Shown here one piece after another: positions 47,953 through 55,841 of a stretch of DNA of 64,000 nt. Below the pieces are notes generated by a model. That model made no database searches. It was not told the origin of the DNA and saw only the letters and a list, made by a program, of their open reading frames with translations. The first letter of the stretch is position 1; every line of letters starts with the position of its first letter. Source of the stretch: Verrucomicrobiia bacterium (GTDB taxonomy: Bacteria > Verrucomicrobiota > Verrucomicrobiia > Opitutales > Cerasicoccaceae); assembly GCA_030425485.1 (NCBI GenBank), contig JAUIAM010000015.1, positions 26,521 through 90,520 on the forward strand, read 5' to 3'. The position numbers were made by a program, and so were the translations under genes.

Positions 47953-48324
47953 ATGCTGTCCGCTTCCATCACTATCGCCGCCTCCGAGGGGGTGAGTAAC
48001 CTCACGGTATTCCTCGGTTTCGTTTTCGTCATCGCGGTGTTGGCCTTCTTGGCTGGCATCACCCAGGTTCTGGGGTTCATCTTTGCCCGGACTGGGGGCG
48101 CGACTGCGGCGAAAGCCCCGGCTGCACCGGCCAAGCCCATCCCGGCTAAGCCTGCGCCTGTCGCAGGCTCGGAAGAGAGCCCGGAGCTGGTCGCGATTAT
48201 CGCGGCTGCGGTTCACGCCACACTGGGAGAGCCGCACCGCATTTTGTCCATCAAGCGTTCTTCTGACCGGACTTGGGCCGCAGAGGGTCGCCGTGAGATT
48301 TTCCGTTCACACAAAGTGAGATAA
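47953..48324 (+). CDS. sodium-pumping decarboxylase gamma subunit (OadG-like)
   Basis: A 123-residue protein with one N-terminal membrane helix (LTVFLGFVFVIAVLAFLAGI) and an Ala/Pro linker (AAKAPAAPAKPIPAKPAP) followed by a short segment (ELVAIIAAAVHATLGEPHRI). This layout is that of OadG/MmdD, which holds the decarboxylase complex together. I chose the ATG at 47953; a TTG at 47944 overlaps the mmdA stop codon. Function is by layout and position. Confidence 0.85.
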   Translation: MLSASITIAASEGVSNLTVFLGFVFVIAVLAFLAGITQVLGFIFARTGGATAAKAPAAPAKPIPAKPAPVAGSEESPELVAIIAAAVHATLGEPHRILSIKRSSDRTWAAEGRREIFRSHKVR

Positions 48325-48336
48325 GGTTATCGCCTA

Positions 48337-48717
48337 ATGAAAAAGCTACGTATCACCGTTGATAATAAAACGTACGAAGTCGAGGTTGAGGTCATCAGCC
48401 AGGAGGAGGGGCAGTCAGCTCCGCGTCCTGCGCCACGCCGCGCCGCTTCGGTCAGTGCCCCGGCTGCTCCGGCCGCGCCCGCATCCTCGGCAGCCCCTGC
48501 TGCTGCGGGAGATGTGGTCAGCCCGCTGTCCGCTGTCGTGGTCTCGGTCGATGTCCAGCCAGGGCAGGCCGTGAACGAGGGCGACAAGCTGATCACGCTC
48601 GAAGCGATGAAGATGAACACTTTCGTCAACGCGCCTGCCGCCGGTACGGTGACAGCGATTCACGTCAGCGCTGGAAACGCGGTGGAAGAAGGCCAGCCCC
48701 TGCTTGCGCTGGAGTAG
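48337..48717 (+). CDS. biotin carboxyl carrier protein of the decarboxylase (MmdC-like)
   Basis: A 126-residue biotinyl protein. After a short strand domain (RITVDNKTYEVEVEVIS) and a Pro/Ala linker comes the biotinyl domain with EAMKMN, where Lys92 carries biotin, plus GTVTAIHVSAGNAVEEGQPLLALE. It is positioned 12 bases after the gamma subunit. It could also serve the carboxyltransferase at 38813, which lacks its own biotinyl domain. Confidence 0.93.
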   Translation: MKKLRITVDNKTYEVEVEVISQEEGQSAPRPAPRRAASVSAPAAPAAPASSAAPAAAGDVVSPLSAVVVSVDVQPGQAVNEGDKLITLEAMKMNTFVNAPAAGTVTAIHVSAGNAVEEGQPLLALE

Positions 48718-48762
48718 CCCGCTACCGCCCCAGACACCCCAACCTAACAGGCTCAGGCGCCC

Positions 48763-50277
48763 ATGAACCAAATTCTAGACCTTATTTCTAACACTGGCTT
48801 TTTCCACCTCGACTGGAGGATGCTGGTGATGTGGGGCGTGGTCGGCGTATTGCTGTACCTCGCCGTTAAGCACAACTTCGAGCCGCTGCTACTCGTGCCG
48901 ATTGCCTTCGGTGCGCTGCTGGCCAATCTGCCGACCGAGGGCATTATCAACAAGCCAGCAGGCAAGCTGCTTTCGCCGACTGACGGCACGGTTATCGCGG
49001 TCAATGTTGACCTGCGGCAGAATGTGATCCTGCCTAAGGTGCCCAAGGAGCGCGTTTCGCACCTGACCAAGCTTGGGGACGTAAACAGCATCAGCACGCT
49101 CTTTGCCGAAGAAGCCGCTATCGAAAATGCCGAGGAGCAGACACTGCTTTACATCATTCGCCCGGACTCCCTCAGTGAGGGGGCCGAGATGGTGTCGGTT
49201 GAGTTCAATGGCGAGCCGCTGGAGGTGAGTACGGAGGACTATCTCGTGTGGGCCGATGCCAATGGCCGCGTCTCCCGCGTCTTTCTCGCCGTGGGGGATG
49301 ACGTCAACAAGGGCGAGCCGCTGGTCGAGTTGCATCATGAGCACATGGGCGGACTTTACCACTACATTCAGATGGGCATCCTGCTGGAGCTCTTTCCGCC
49401 GCTGATCTTCCTCGGGGTAGGGGCGCTGACCGACTTCGGCCCGCTCATTGCCAACCCGCGCATGCTCCTGCTGGGTGCAGCCGCGCAGTTTGGCGTGTTT
49501 GCCACCTTCTTTGGCGCGACGCTCATGGGCTTTTCCCAACAGGCCGCCGGAGCCATCGGGATTATCGGTGGCGCGGATGGGCCGACCTCGATCTTTCTGG
49601 CCAACGCGCTGGCGCCGGACCTGCTCGCGCCCATTGCGGTGGCAGCTTATAGCTATATGGCGTTGGTGCCCGTTATCCAGCCGCCCATCATGCGTGCGCT
49701 GACCACCGATAAGGAGCGCAAAATCCGCATGCGGTCCCTGCGAAAAGTTTCCAAGCTGGAGAAGCTCGTGTTCGCCCTGATTGTGACGGTGTTCTGCATC
49801 CTGCTGGTGCCGCCGGCTTCCCCGCTGATCGGCATGCTGATGCTGGGGAACTTCCTGCGCGAATGTGGCGTGACTGAGCGCCTCTCCAAGGCCGCCCAGA
49901 ACGAGCTTATCAACATCATCACGATCTTCCTCGGCACGAGCGTGGGTATCACCATGACAGGCGAGCGCTTCATCAAGGCCGAGACGCTCATGATTCTCGG
50001 ACTGGGTGTGGTCGCCTTCGGTATTTCGACCGCCGCCGGTATCCTCATGGCCAAGGGCATGAACCTCTGCTCGAAAAACAAGATCAACCCGTTGATAGGC
50101 TCTGCCGGGGTCTCTGCTGTGCCCATGGCGGCGCGCGTCTCCCAGGTGGAGGGGGCCAAGGCCGACCCGAACAACTTCCTGCTTATGCATGCGATGGGGC
50201 CGAATGTGGCCGGGGTGATCGGTACGGCGCTCGTGGCCGGGTACTTCATCCTGCTGCTCTCAGGCGGCGGGCATTAA
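48763..50277 (+). CDS. sodium-ion-translocating decarboxylase beta subunit with an inserted barrel-like domain
   Basis: A 504-residue OadB/MmdB-family membrane protein that decarboxylates carboxybiotin and pumps Na+. The core is recognisable: FEPLLLVPIAFGALLANLPT (near 39-58), GVGALTDFGPL, GGADGPTSIF with Asp272, and VAAYSYMALVPVIQPPIM. The protein is longer than the usual 380-435. Between the first helices and the core an insert of about 130 residues (64-192) has KLLSPTDGTVIAVNVD and WADANGRVSRVFLAVGDDVN, the pattern of a biotinyl/lipoyl barrel but without the AMKM lysine site. The insert may dock the biotin carrier (inference). Confidence 0.9.
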   Translation: MNQILDLISNTGFFHLDWRMLVMWGVVGVLLYLAVKHNFEPLLLVPIAFGALLANLPTEGIINKPAGKLLSPTDGTVIAVNVDLRQNVILPKVPKERVSHLTKLGDVNSISTLFAEEAAIENAEEQTLLYIIRPDSLSEGAEMVSVEFNGEPLEVSTEDYLVWADANGRVSRVFLAVGDDVNKGEPLVELHHEHMGGLYHYIQMGILLELFPPLIFLGVGALTDFGPLIANPRMLLLGAAAQFGVFATFFGATLMGFSQQAAGAIGIIGGADGPTSIFLANALAPDLLAPIAVAAYSYMALVPVIQPPIMRALTTDKERKIRMRSLRKVSKLEKLVFALIVTVFCILLVPPASPLIGMLMLGNFLRECGVTERLSKAAQNELINIITIFLGTSVGITMTGERFIKAETLMILGLGVVAFGISTAAGILMAKGMNLCSKNKINPLIGSAGVSAVPMAARVSQVEGAKADPNNFLLMHAMGPNVAGVIGTALVAGYFILLLSGGGH

Positions 50278-50301
50278 CTCCAGTTGCCATAGCCTTTAAC
50301 A

Positions 50302-50337
50302 AAAAAATCCCTCTGTGCCTGGCGCAGGGGGATTTTT
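50302..50337 (+). terminator. rho-independent terminator after the decarboxylase operon
   Basis: AATCCCTCTG (50307-50316) pairs with CAGGGGGATT (50325-50334) with one G.T pair, then a T tract (GATTTTTAGG). It is 25 bases after the beta-subunit stop. Confidence 0.8.
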
Positions 50338-50360
50338 AGGCCTGCTTGAAGACACAGCAT

Positions 50361-50566
50361 AGTGTCGTGTTAGCTTAGTTCTTATCTCATACCGTCTTTC
50401 CATAAAAATGGTAAAGTGATTGGCCCGGGTAGGGATGCCTGTCCTCAGGCATCCGCGGACGGCTGGGGGCAGCCGTCCCTACCAAGATCTTTTATCCATC
50501 ATAGATGGAAAGGGTATCTTAGGCATTTTATGTGTTTTGTGCCTTTTTGTGGCCATCTGCATTTTA
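50361..50566. repeat. dispersed repeat, copy 2 (inverted, with an internal REP element)
   Basis: Bases 50361-50381 and 50535-50566 are reverse complements of 37581-37600 and 37478-37509, in collinear order. The REP-like element 50428-50483 lies between them, and this copy is therefore longer than the first. Together with the terminator this accounts for most of the 312-base gap 50278-50589. Confidence 0.8.
50428..50483. repeat. REP-like double hairpin with an outer inverted repeat
   Basis: Two perfect 9-base hairpins (GGATGCCTG-TCCT-CAGGCATCC, 50433-50454, and GGACGGCTG-GGGG-CAGCCGTCC, 50457-50478) sit within an outer GGTAGGGA/TCCCTACC pair (50428-50435 with 50476-50483). The single-arm copy is at 13705-13735. 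Confidence 0.85.
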
Positions 50567-50589
50567 AAATGAGCCTGGCTAACGGTATA

Positions 50590-50979
50590 CTAGTCGTAGA
50601 GATAGTCAGGCAAGATGAAGAGTGCCGCTACAATGGCAGCGGCGAAAAGGATGGCCACGATGATGCAGCCCCACTTCTCGCGCTCCGTAATGCTGGTGGT
50701 GGGCTCGGCGTGCTCCTTGCCGAGGAGGTGGGCAAGGTCTTCCGGCAGGCTGGCCACCTGGGCTGTCTCCGTGGCGGCTACCGTAGGCTGGGGGCTGTCT
50801 GAAGGCTCAGAAGGAGTGGCTGGCGGCAGGGAGGGCAGGGAGGGCTCCTGCTTGGTTGCGTCAGGCTTAGGCGCTCCTGCGCCCTCTGCGATATCCTCAC
50901 GCAGCTTCTGCTCAATCCAAGCCAAGTGCTCTTCGAGCAGGGCCTTTTGCCGGAGCAGTTCTTCGCGTGAGATGTCCAT
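50590..50979 (-). CDS. coiled-coil tail-anchored protein of unknown function
   Basis: A 129-residue protein with a short coiled-coil N-terminus (REELLRQKALLEEHLAWIEQKL), a Pro/Ser/Thr-rich middle and one C-terminal helix (WGCIIVAILFAAAIVAALFIL) ending PDYLYD. The layout is that of a tail-anchored membrane protein. No family recognised. It is separated from rpmA by the rpmA terminator and may be independently transcribed. Confidence 0.55.
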   Translation of the reverse strand: MDISREELLRQKALLEEHLAWIEQKLREDIAEGAGAPKPDATKQEPSLPSLPPATPSEPSDSPQPTVAATETAQVASLPEDLAHLLGKEHAEPTTSITEREKWGCIIVAILFAAAIVAALFILPDYLYD

Positions 50980-51024
50980 CGTTACGCCTAAAGTAGCGTG
51001 CAGGGGCTGATCTGCAAAAACAAA

Positions 51025-51048
51025 AAAGCCCGGTAAGAACCGGGCTTT
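51025..51048 (-). terminator. rho-independent terminator after rpmA
   Basis: AAAGCCCGGT (51025-51034) and ACCGGGCTTT (51039-51048) form a perfect 10-base stem with loop AAGA. On the minus strand it is followed by a T-rich tract. Confidence 0.85.
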
Positions 51049-51070
51049 GGAAAAAAAAGTGTAAGGGAAG

Positions 51071-51328
51071 TTAGCTTACGGCTACTTCTTCGACGACGGA
51101 CACCTTGCGGTGCACGCGGTCCCACTTCACAACGCCGTCCTTGAGGGCGAAGAGGGTGAAGTCGCGGCCGAGGCCAACGTTTTCACCGGGGTGCATCTTG
51201 GTGCCACGCTGACGCATGAGGATGTTGCCGGCGAGCACGCGCTCACCGCCATACTTCTTCACCCCGAGCATCTTGGGGTTGCTGTCGCGTCCGTTCTTGG
51301 AAGTTCCTTGGCCTTTTTTGTGTGCCAT
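51071..51328 (-). CDS. rpmA: ribosomal protein bL27
   Basis: An 85-residue large-subunit protein, [19 protein letters not shown]..., with the L27 pattern [19 protein letters not shown]27 contacts the peptidyl-transferase centre through its N-terminus. It follows rplU by 15 bases in the standard L21-L27 operon and ends with a strong terminator. Confidence 0.97.
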   Translation of the reverse strand: MAHKKGQGTSKNGRDSNPKMLGVKKYGGERVLAGNILMRQRGTKMHPGENVGLGRDFTLFALKDGVVKWDRVHRKVSVVEEVAVS

Positions 51329-51343
51329 TGTAAATGTCTCCTT

Positions 51344-51658
51344 TTAGCCCTTGATGGATTCGATTTTGATGACGGAAAGCTCTTGGCGGTGGCCGCGGCG
51401 ACGTTCGTAGCCGTGGCGGCGCTTCTTCTTGAAAGTGTTTACTTTCTCGCCGCGCTTGTTTTCAAGGATGGTAGCCGTTACGCTGGCGCCTTCGACCAGC
51501 GGGGTGCCTACGGTAGCGCTTTCGCCTTCGCCGAGGCAAAGGACGCTGTCGATGGTTACCGTGTCACCGGAGTTGGTTTCAGGGTAGCGGTTGACCTTGA
51601 GGATGTCTCCTTCGCTCACGGTAAATTGGCGTCCCTGTGTCTTGATAATTGCTTTCAT
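51344..51658 (-). CDS. rplU: ribosomal protein bL21
   Basis: A 104-residue protein ([18 protein letters not shown]) of family L21, with the C-terminal basic segment [20 protein letters not shown] that binds 23S rRNA. I chose the ATG at 51658 by family homology; an open frame extends upstream but is not conserved. The upstream region is shared divergently with the SHD1 gene. Confidence 0.96.
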   Translation of the reverse strand: MKAIIKTQGRQFTVSEGDILKVNRYPETNSGDTVTIDSVLCLGEGESATVGTPLVEGASVTATILENKRGEKVNTFKKKRRHGYERRRGHRQELSVIKIESIKG

Positions 51659-51740
51659 GGAAAAAGAGGGGATAAAAGCGTATTTTCGCGCGGACTCAAG
51701 CCCTTTTTTAAGAAAACCGTGACTTGCGCAACTATCTTGG

Positions 51741-53429
51741 ATGCGTAGCGTTTCAGGCAAACGTATGCTGAGGCAAATTCCTAGTTTCTGGCACATTGCT
51801 GCGGTGGGCTCCCTGCTCATGGCGTTTCTGCTCACGCCATCGCTTTCCCACTCCGCTGAACGCAAGTGGGAGACTTGGACGAATAAAAGCGGAGAGGTCT
51901 TGGTTGCGGAACTTGTTGAACAAAAAGCGGATGCTGTTGTTCTCGTCCGCAAGAGCGACATGAAGCGCTTTACGATCAAACTGGCCGACCTGGGAAAGGA
52001 GGATCAGCAGTACCTGAAGAAACGCTGGGAGCTGATTCAGAAGCGAAAAACGGGCATGAACGAGCTCAAAAAGGAGTTCCCGGCACCGCTGACTAAGGAT
52101 GTTTATCGCGAGGAGGCCAATAACTTTACCTTTAACAAGCCGAAGAAAAATCCCGACTTCTACAAAAATATGGAAGTGACTGGAGAAAACTTCTACGACC
52201 GCTATGCGCGAAACTTCCGCATGATCGGCATGAAGAACTTCGATTCGCAGTTGGGCAACATCGGCCACCGCATCCCCAGGGATCTTAAAGAGCAAAAGCA
52301 GCGCACCGGTGGCGTTACCCTCATGGCGCTGGAGGCGCAACTCAACGTCGAGTGGCTGGAAAAGCACCTCAAGCCTCACTATGAAAAGTGGGAGAAGCTC
52401 CAGCAGGACACGGTGCTGCCCGTTAAGCCGGAGCCAAAGCCGCAGCCCAAGCCCAAGCCTGCGCCCAAGGAAGAAAAGAAGCCGGAGCCCAAGGCGGAAG
52501 AAAAACCCAAGTCCGAGGCCAAGGCGGAGAAAGCGCCTCCGGCCAAACAGCCCGAGCCGAAGCCTGCCCCGAAGAAGGATAAGCCCGCTGAGCCTGCCAA
52601 GGCCGAGGTGAAGGAAAAACCTGCGCCGAAGAAGGAACCTGAAGCCAAGGCCGAGGAAAAATCCATACCTGCACCGGAGAAAAAGCCCGCTGCTCCTCAA
52701 GCCTCAAAGCCTTCTCCCAAGGAAGAAAAGCCGAAGCCCACGGCGGATAAGCCTGCGCCGAAGAAGGAAGCGAAGGCTCCTGTTGAGGAGAAGAAAGCAC
52801 CACCGGCCAAGAAGACGTCTCCCAAGCCGCCTGCTACGCCAAAGCCGGAGAGCACGCCAGAAGCGGCCAAACCAGCGCCGAAACCGGAGAAACCAGCGTC
52901 GAAAGCGGAGAAAGCAAGCGAGGAGCCCCCAAAAGCAGATGCAGGTAAGCCGGCCAGCGCATCGAAACCCGAGCCAAAGGCTACTCCAAAACCTGAACCA
53001 AAGGCACCCGCCCCGAAATCGAAGCCAGAGCAAGCCGCCAAGCCGCAGCCTTCCAAGCCAGAGGCCAAGGCTCCAGAGCCGAAGTCCGAGCCTAAACAAG
53101 AGTCCAAGCCGAAGACCCAAAAGGCCGCTGCTACTGAGAAACCGAAGGCAGCCCCAGCACCTGTGCCTGCCACAGAGAAATCGAAGGTGGCGCCGGCACC
53201 CGCACCGCCCAAGAAAGCTTCACCGCCCAAGCCGGATTTATCCAAGTTAAACACTCTTGTACCGGGAGCAAAGGCGCTTGAGCGAGGGGCGCTCGAAATA
53301 AAGCCAAAGGCTGAGCCTAAACCTGCACCCTCTGAGCAGTCCAAGGAGCAAGCGGAGAAGAAGCCCGCGCAGGCCGAACCCGCACCGGGGACGAAGCCTG
53401 CCGAAGAGAAGTCCGCCAAGGACAGTTGA
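51741..53429 (+). CDS. SHD1-domain protein with a very long lysine/proline/alanine-rich region
   Basis: A 562-residue secreted or surface protein. A signal peptide ([18 protein letters not shown]) is followed by an SHD1 (Sla1 homology) domain, [18 protein letters not shown] through [19 protein letters not shown], at about 40-95. A helical region follows, and then from about residue 225 to the end a low-complexity segment of (P/A/K/E)-rich repeats (for example [20 protein letters not shown]). Two possible starts exist, 51741 and 51765. SHD1 proteins are common in Planctomycetes and Verrucomicrobia. The tail resembles TonB-like or cell-wall-spanning linkers, but function is unknown. The reverse strand shows long shadow frames because of the repeat composition. 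Confidence 0.85.
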   Translation: MRSVSGKRMLRQIPSFWHIAAVGSLLMAFLLTPSLSHSAERKWETWTNKSGEVLVAELVEQKADAVVLVRKSDMKRFTIKLADLGKEDQQYLKKRWELIQKRKTGMNELKKEFPAPLTKDVYREEANNFTFNKPKKNPDFYKNMEVTGENFYDRYARNFRMIGMKNFDSQLGNIGHRIPRDLKEQKQRTGGVTLMALEAQLNVEWLEKHLKPHYEKWEKLQQDTVLPVKPEPKPQPKPKPAPKEEKKPEPKAEEKPKSEAKAEKAPPAKQPEPKPAPKKDKPAEPAKAEVKEKPAPKKEPEAKAEEKSIPAPEKKPAAPQASKPSPKEEKPKPTADKPAPKKEAKAPVEEKKAPPAKKTSPKPPATPKPESTPEAAKPAPKPEKPASKAEKASEEPPKADAGKPASASKPEPKATPKPEPKAPAPKSKPEQAAKPQPSKPEAKAPEPKSEPKQESKPKTQKAAATEKPKAAPAPVPATEKSKVAPAPAPPKKASPPKPDLSKLNTLVPGAKALERGALEIKPKAEPKPAPSEQSKEQAEKKPAQAEPAPGTKPAEEKSAKDS

Positions 53430-53459
53430 CCTTTTTCCGGCATTTGCCACTGTCAGTCC

Positions 53460-54200
53460 GTGGAACCGGAAAAGGTAAAAACGTACTTTCGTCAACCCGG
53501 GGTGGTTGAGCACTATTTGCACGCGGCGAACAGCGTCGGCCTCTGGCATTCGGAGGAGAAACTCTTTACGCGACTCTTCGCCTGGGATGACTCCCTGCTG
53601 GAGCTTGGTTGTGGGGCAGGGCGGATCGCGGTTGGCCTGTGGGAGATTGGTTATCGGCGCATTACGGCGGTGGATTATGCCAAAGAGATGGTAGCCGAGG
53701 CCCGCCGGATCAACGAGATGTTCGAGTACGGTATTTTCTTTCACCACGGCGACGCGCTCAAGCTGAAGTATGAGGATAACACCTATGACGGGGCCATCTT
53801 CGGCTTCAACGGCCTCATGCAGATCCCCGGGCGGGAGAACCGCCGCCAGGCCATGCGCGAGATTTGCCGTGTGATCACCCCCGGCTCATGGTTCGTCTTC
53901 ACCAGCCACGATCGAGATGCCCACTGGAGGGCAGAGTTCTGGCAGGAGCAGCGGGCGCTCTGGGACGCGGGTAAGCAGCATCCGGAGTTGACGCAGTTTG
54001 GCGACCTCTATTACGACGAGCCCGAGGGAGGCATGATGTACATCCATACGCCGACCCGGGACGAGGTGCTCGAAGACCTGGCCGCGGCGGGCCTGCGTCA
54101 CGAAGCCGATGCCTTGCGCAACGAGCTGGCCAACGAACCTGCTGGTGTGCGGGAGTTTGCCGACGAGTGCCGCTTCTGGGTCGTCCAAAAGCCGGAGTAG
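53460..54200 (+). CDS. class I SAM-dependent methyltransferase
   Basis: A 246-residue methyltransferase: LLELGCGAGRIAVGLWEIG is motif I, AVDYAKEMVAEARR motif II and YDGAIFGFNGLMQIPG the post-I strand. RQPGVVEHYLHA precedes it. It starts with GTG at 53460, 30 bases after the SHD1 gene stop, in the same direction. The substrate is not recognisable. Confidence 0.85.
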   Translation: MEPEKVKTYFRQPGVVEHYLHAANSVGLWHSEEKLFTRLFAWDDSLLELGCGAGRIAVGLWEIGYRRITAVDYAKEMVAEARRINEMFEYGIFFHHGDALKLKYEDNTYDGAIFGFNGLMQIPGRENRRQAMREICRVITPGSWFVFTSHDRDAHWRAEFWQEQRALWDAGKQHPELTQFGDLYYDEPEGGMMYIHTPTRDEVLEDLAAAGLRHEADALRNELANEPAGVREFADECRFWVVQKPE

Positions 54201-54284
54201 CGACTCATTCCTGTTCCGCCAATGACTACGGGGCGCAGCTTGTCATCTTGACAAACTGGCATGCCGATATATGATGACGTTATC

Positions 54285-54503
54285 ATGCGCACAATCGTGG
54301 ATTTACCTCAAGAGCAAGTCGAAGCCCTCTCGCAGGTCTGTGAGCAGGATAACATCTCGCGGGCAGAGGCCATTCGCCGTGCGGTCAGCCAGATGTTAAA
54401 GGCGCGTTCTGGCGCCAGTCGTGAATCCGCCTTTGGGGCGTGGAAGGATAGGGGTGAAGACAGCGCGCAAATCGTGGCCGAGCTGCGGGACGAGTGGGAA
54501 TGA
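54285..54503 (+). CDS. ribbon-helix-helix antitoxin (VapB-like)
   Basis: A 72-residue DNA-binding protein. MRTIVDLPQEQVEALSQ and ISRAEAIRRAVSQML form a ribbon-helix-helix domain; the C-terminal half (AFGAWKDRGEDSAQIVAEL) would bind the toxin. I chose the ATG at 54285; a longer frame from 54261 is possible. It overlaps the toxin gene by four bases. Such antitoxins repress their own operon. Confidence 0.85.
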   Translation: MRTIVDLPQEQVEALSQVCEQDNISRAEAIRRAVSQMLKARSGASRESAFGAWKDRGEDSAQIVAELRDEWE

Positions 54504-54868
54504 TGAAAGCGGTTATCGACAGCGATGTGCTCATCGACTACCTGCAGGGGCGAGCCGAGGCTGCGGAGGAGATGGCTCGCTACGGGGAGCCCTGCTATTC
54601 GATCATTTCGTGGATGGAAATCATGTGCGGGGCACGCACTGAGCATCAGCGCAAGGCTGCCGAAACCTTGCTGAACAGCATGCGTATGCTCGAGCTGAAC
54701 CATGAGATTGCCAGCCGGGCGGTCGAGGTGCGCCAACGCCTGAAGCTGAAGCTGCCGGATGCAATCATCATGGCTACTGCAGAGGTGGAGGGTTGCCTCC
54801 TGCTAACGCGAAATAGCAAGGACTTCGATGGGAGTAGTCCGCAGGTGCGGATTCCTTACCAGCTATAA
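54500..54868 (+). CDS. vapC: VapC-family PIN-domain ribonuclease toxin
   Basis: A 122-residue PIN-domain protein: VIDSDVLIDYLQG (first Asp), ISWMEIMCGA (Glu), LPDAIIMATA (Asp) and LTRNSKDF (last acid). VapC toxins cleave tRNA or rRNA. The ATG at 54500 overlaps the antitoxin stop (ATGA). It converges on the dapF-like gene with a five-base gap. Confidence 0.9.
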   Translation: MMKAVIDSDVLIDYLQGRAEAAEEMARYGEPCYSIISWMEIMCGARTEHQRKAAETLLNSMRMLELNHEIASRAVEVRQRLKLKLPDAIIMATAEVEGCLLLTRNSKDFDGSSPQVRIPYQL

Positions 54869-54873
54869 TCCGC

Positions 54874-55728
54874 TTACGTCGGGAGCGTCTGCTCGATCAC
54901 GGCTGAGTCCATCTGGTACTCGCCCACGCGGGTGGCGGGGCCGACCATCGTGATGGAGAAGTCGGGCGCGACCTTGATGCCGATGTCGCCGCCGGGGCAG
55001 TGTACGGTGATGTCCCCGTCGCAGGCCCCCATCTTGTGGGCCACCGCGGCAGCGGCACTGCTACTGCTGCCCGAGGCCAGGGTGTAACCCGCGCCGCGCT
55101 CCCAGATTTCGATCTGGATGTTGTTGCGGTCGAGCACCTGCAGGAGCTGGACGTTGGTGCGGTTCGGAAAGCGGGAAGTCATGTTCTCCAGCACAGGGCC
55201 CAGTTCGTGGGCCAGCTCCTTGGTCACCTTTTCCATCGGCAGGACAACGTGTGGGTTGCCGATGGTGGCGGCGTAGGTGCTCCAGGTCTTGCCCTTGACC
55301 TCGACGGGCTCGTTGAGTACTTCGCGCGGCTCGCCGTTTACGGGGATATCATCGCTGTGAAAGCTCACGCGACCCATCTCGACTTCTATTTCGGCTCCGC
55401 CCTTACGCACCTGGCAGGTGACTTTGCCGCCTAGGGTGTTCACGGTGAAGGGCTTGTCGCTCACGCGTCCGGTATCAAAGAGGTACTTGGCGAAGATGCG
55501 CAGGCCGTTGCCGCTCTTCTCGGCCTCGGAGCCGTCCGGGTTGAGGATGCGCAGGCCGAAGTCCGCGCCCTCGCTTTTTTCCGGCCCGTAGAGGATGCCG
55601 TCCGAGCCGAGCCCGAAGTTGCGGTGGCAAATCTTCACCGTGTCTTCGGGCGAAGGGCACTGCGGGGCGTCCTGCGGGTCGAGGACGAGGTAATCATTGC
55701 CGAGGGCGTGGTACTTGAAAAAACGCAT
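54874..55728 (-). CDS. dapF: diaminopimelate epimerase-like protein lacking both catalytic cysteines
   Basis: The 284-residue protein has the DapF two-domain layout: FFKYHALGNDYLVLDPQD, CHRNFGLGSDGILY, GNGLRIFAKYL, NPHVVLP and ERGAGYTLASGSSSSAAA. DapF makes meso-diaminopimelate using two cysteines as acid and base. In this protein the first (E. coli Cys73) is Ile78 and the second (Cys217) is Ser219. Related sequences with a cysteine a few residues later (SSSC form) exist, but here that position is Ser too. I chose the ATG at 55728. Either a different mechanism or another substrate is implied; the dapF symbol reflects family only. Confidence 0.75.
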   Translation of the reverse strand: MRFFKYHALGNDYLVLDPQDAPQCPSPEDTVKICHRNFGLGSDGILYGPEKSEGADFGLRILNPDGSEAEKSGNGLRIFAKYLFDTGRVSDKPFTVNTLGGKVTCQVRKGGAEIEVEMGRVSFHSDDIPVNGEPREVLNEPVEVKGKTWSTYAATIGNPHVVLPMEKVTKELAHELGPVLENMTSRFPNRTNVQLLQVLDRNNIQIEIWERGAGYTLASGSSSSAAAAVAHKMGACDGDITVHCPGGDIGIKVAPDFSITMVGPATRVGEYQMDSAVIEQTLPT

Positions 55729-55841
55729 CTGTAAGGATAAAGCCAGCGCCACGCCGCGCATCAAGACCTTTTATTGGTATGCGCGTATGCGCACTTCCAG
55801 ATTGAAACCGCCGGGCGGGTGGGGCACGTTTGATCAACGCT

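Noticed and set aside
50416..50802. Plus-strand frame across the REP element
   Set aside because: It starts in repeat DNA and continues antisense to the tail-anchored gene.
52379..53443. Long frames on the reverse strand of the SHD1 gene
   Set aside because: They are mirror images of the P/A/K/E repeat composition (Gly/Leu/Phe-rich) and have no domain or start signal.
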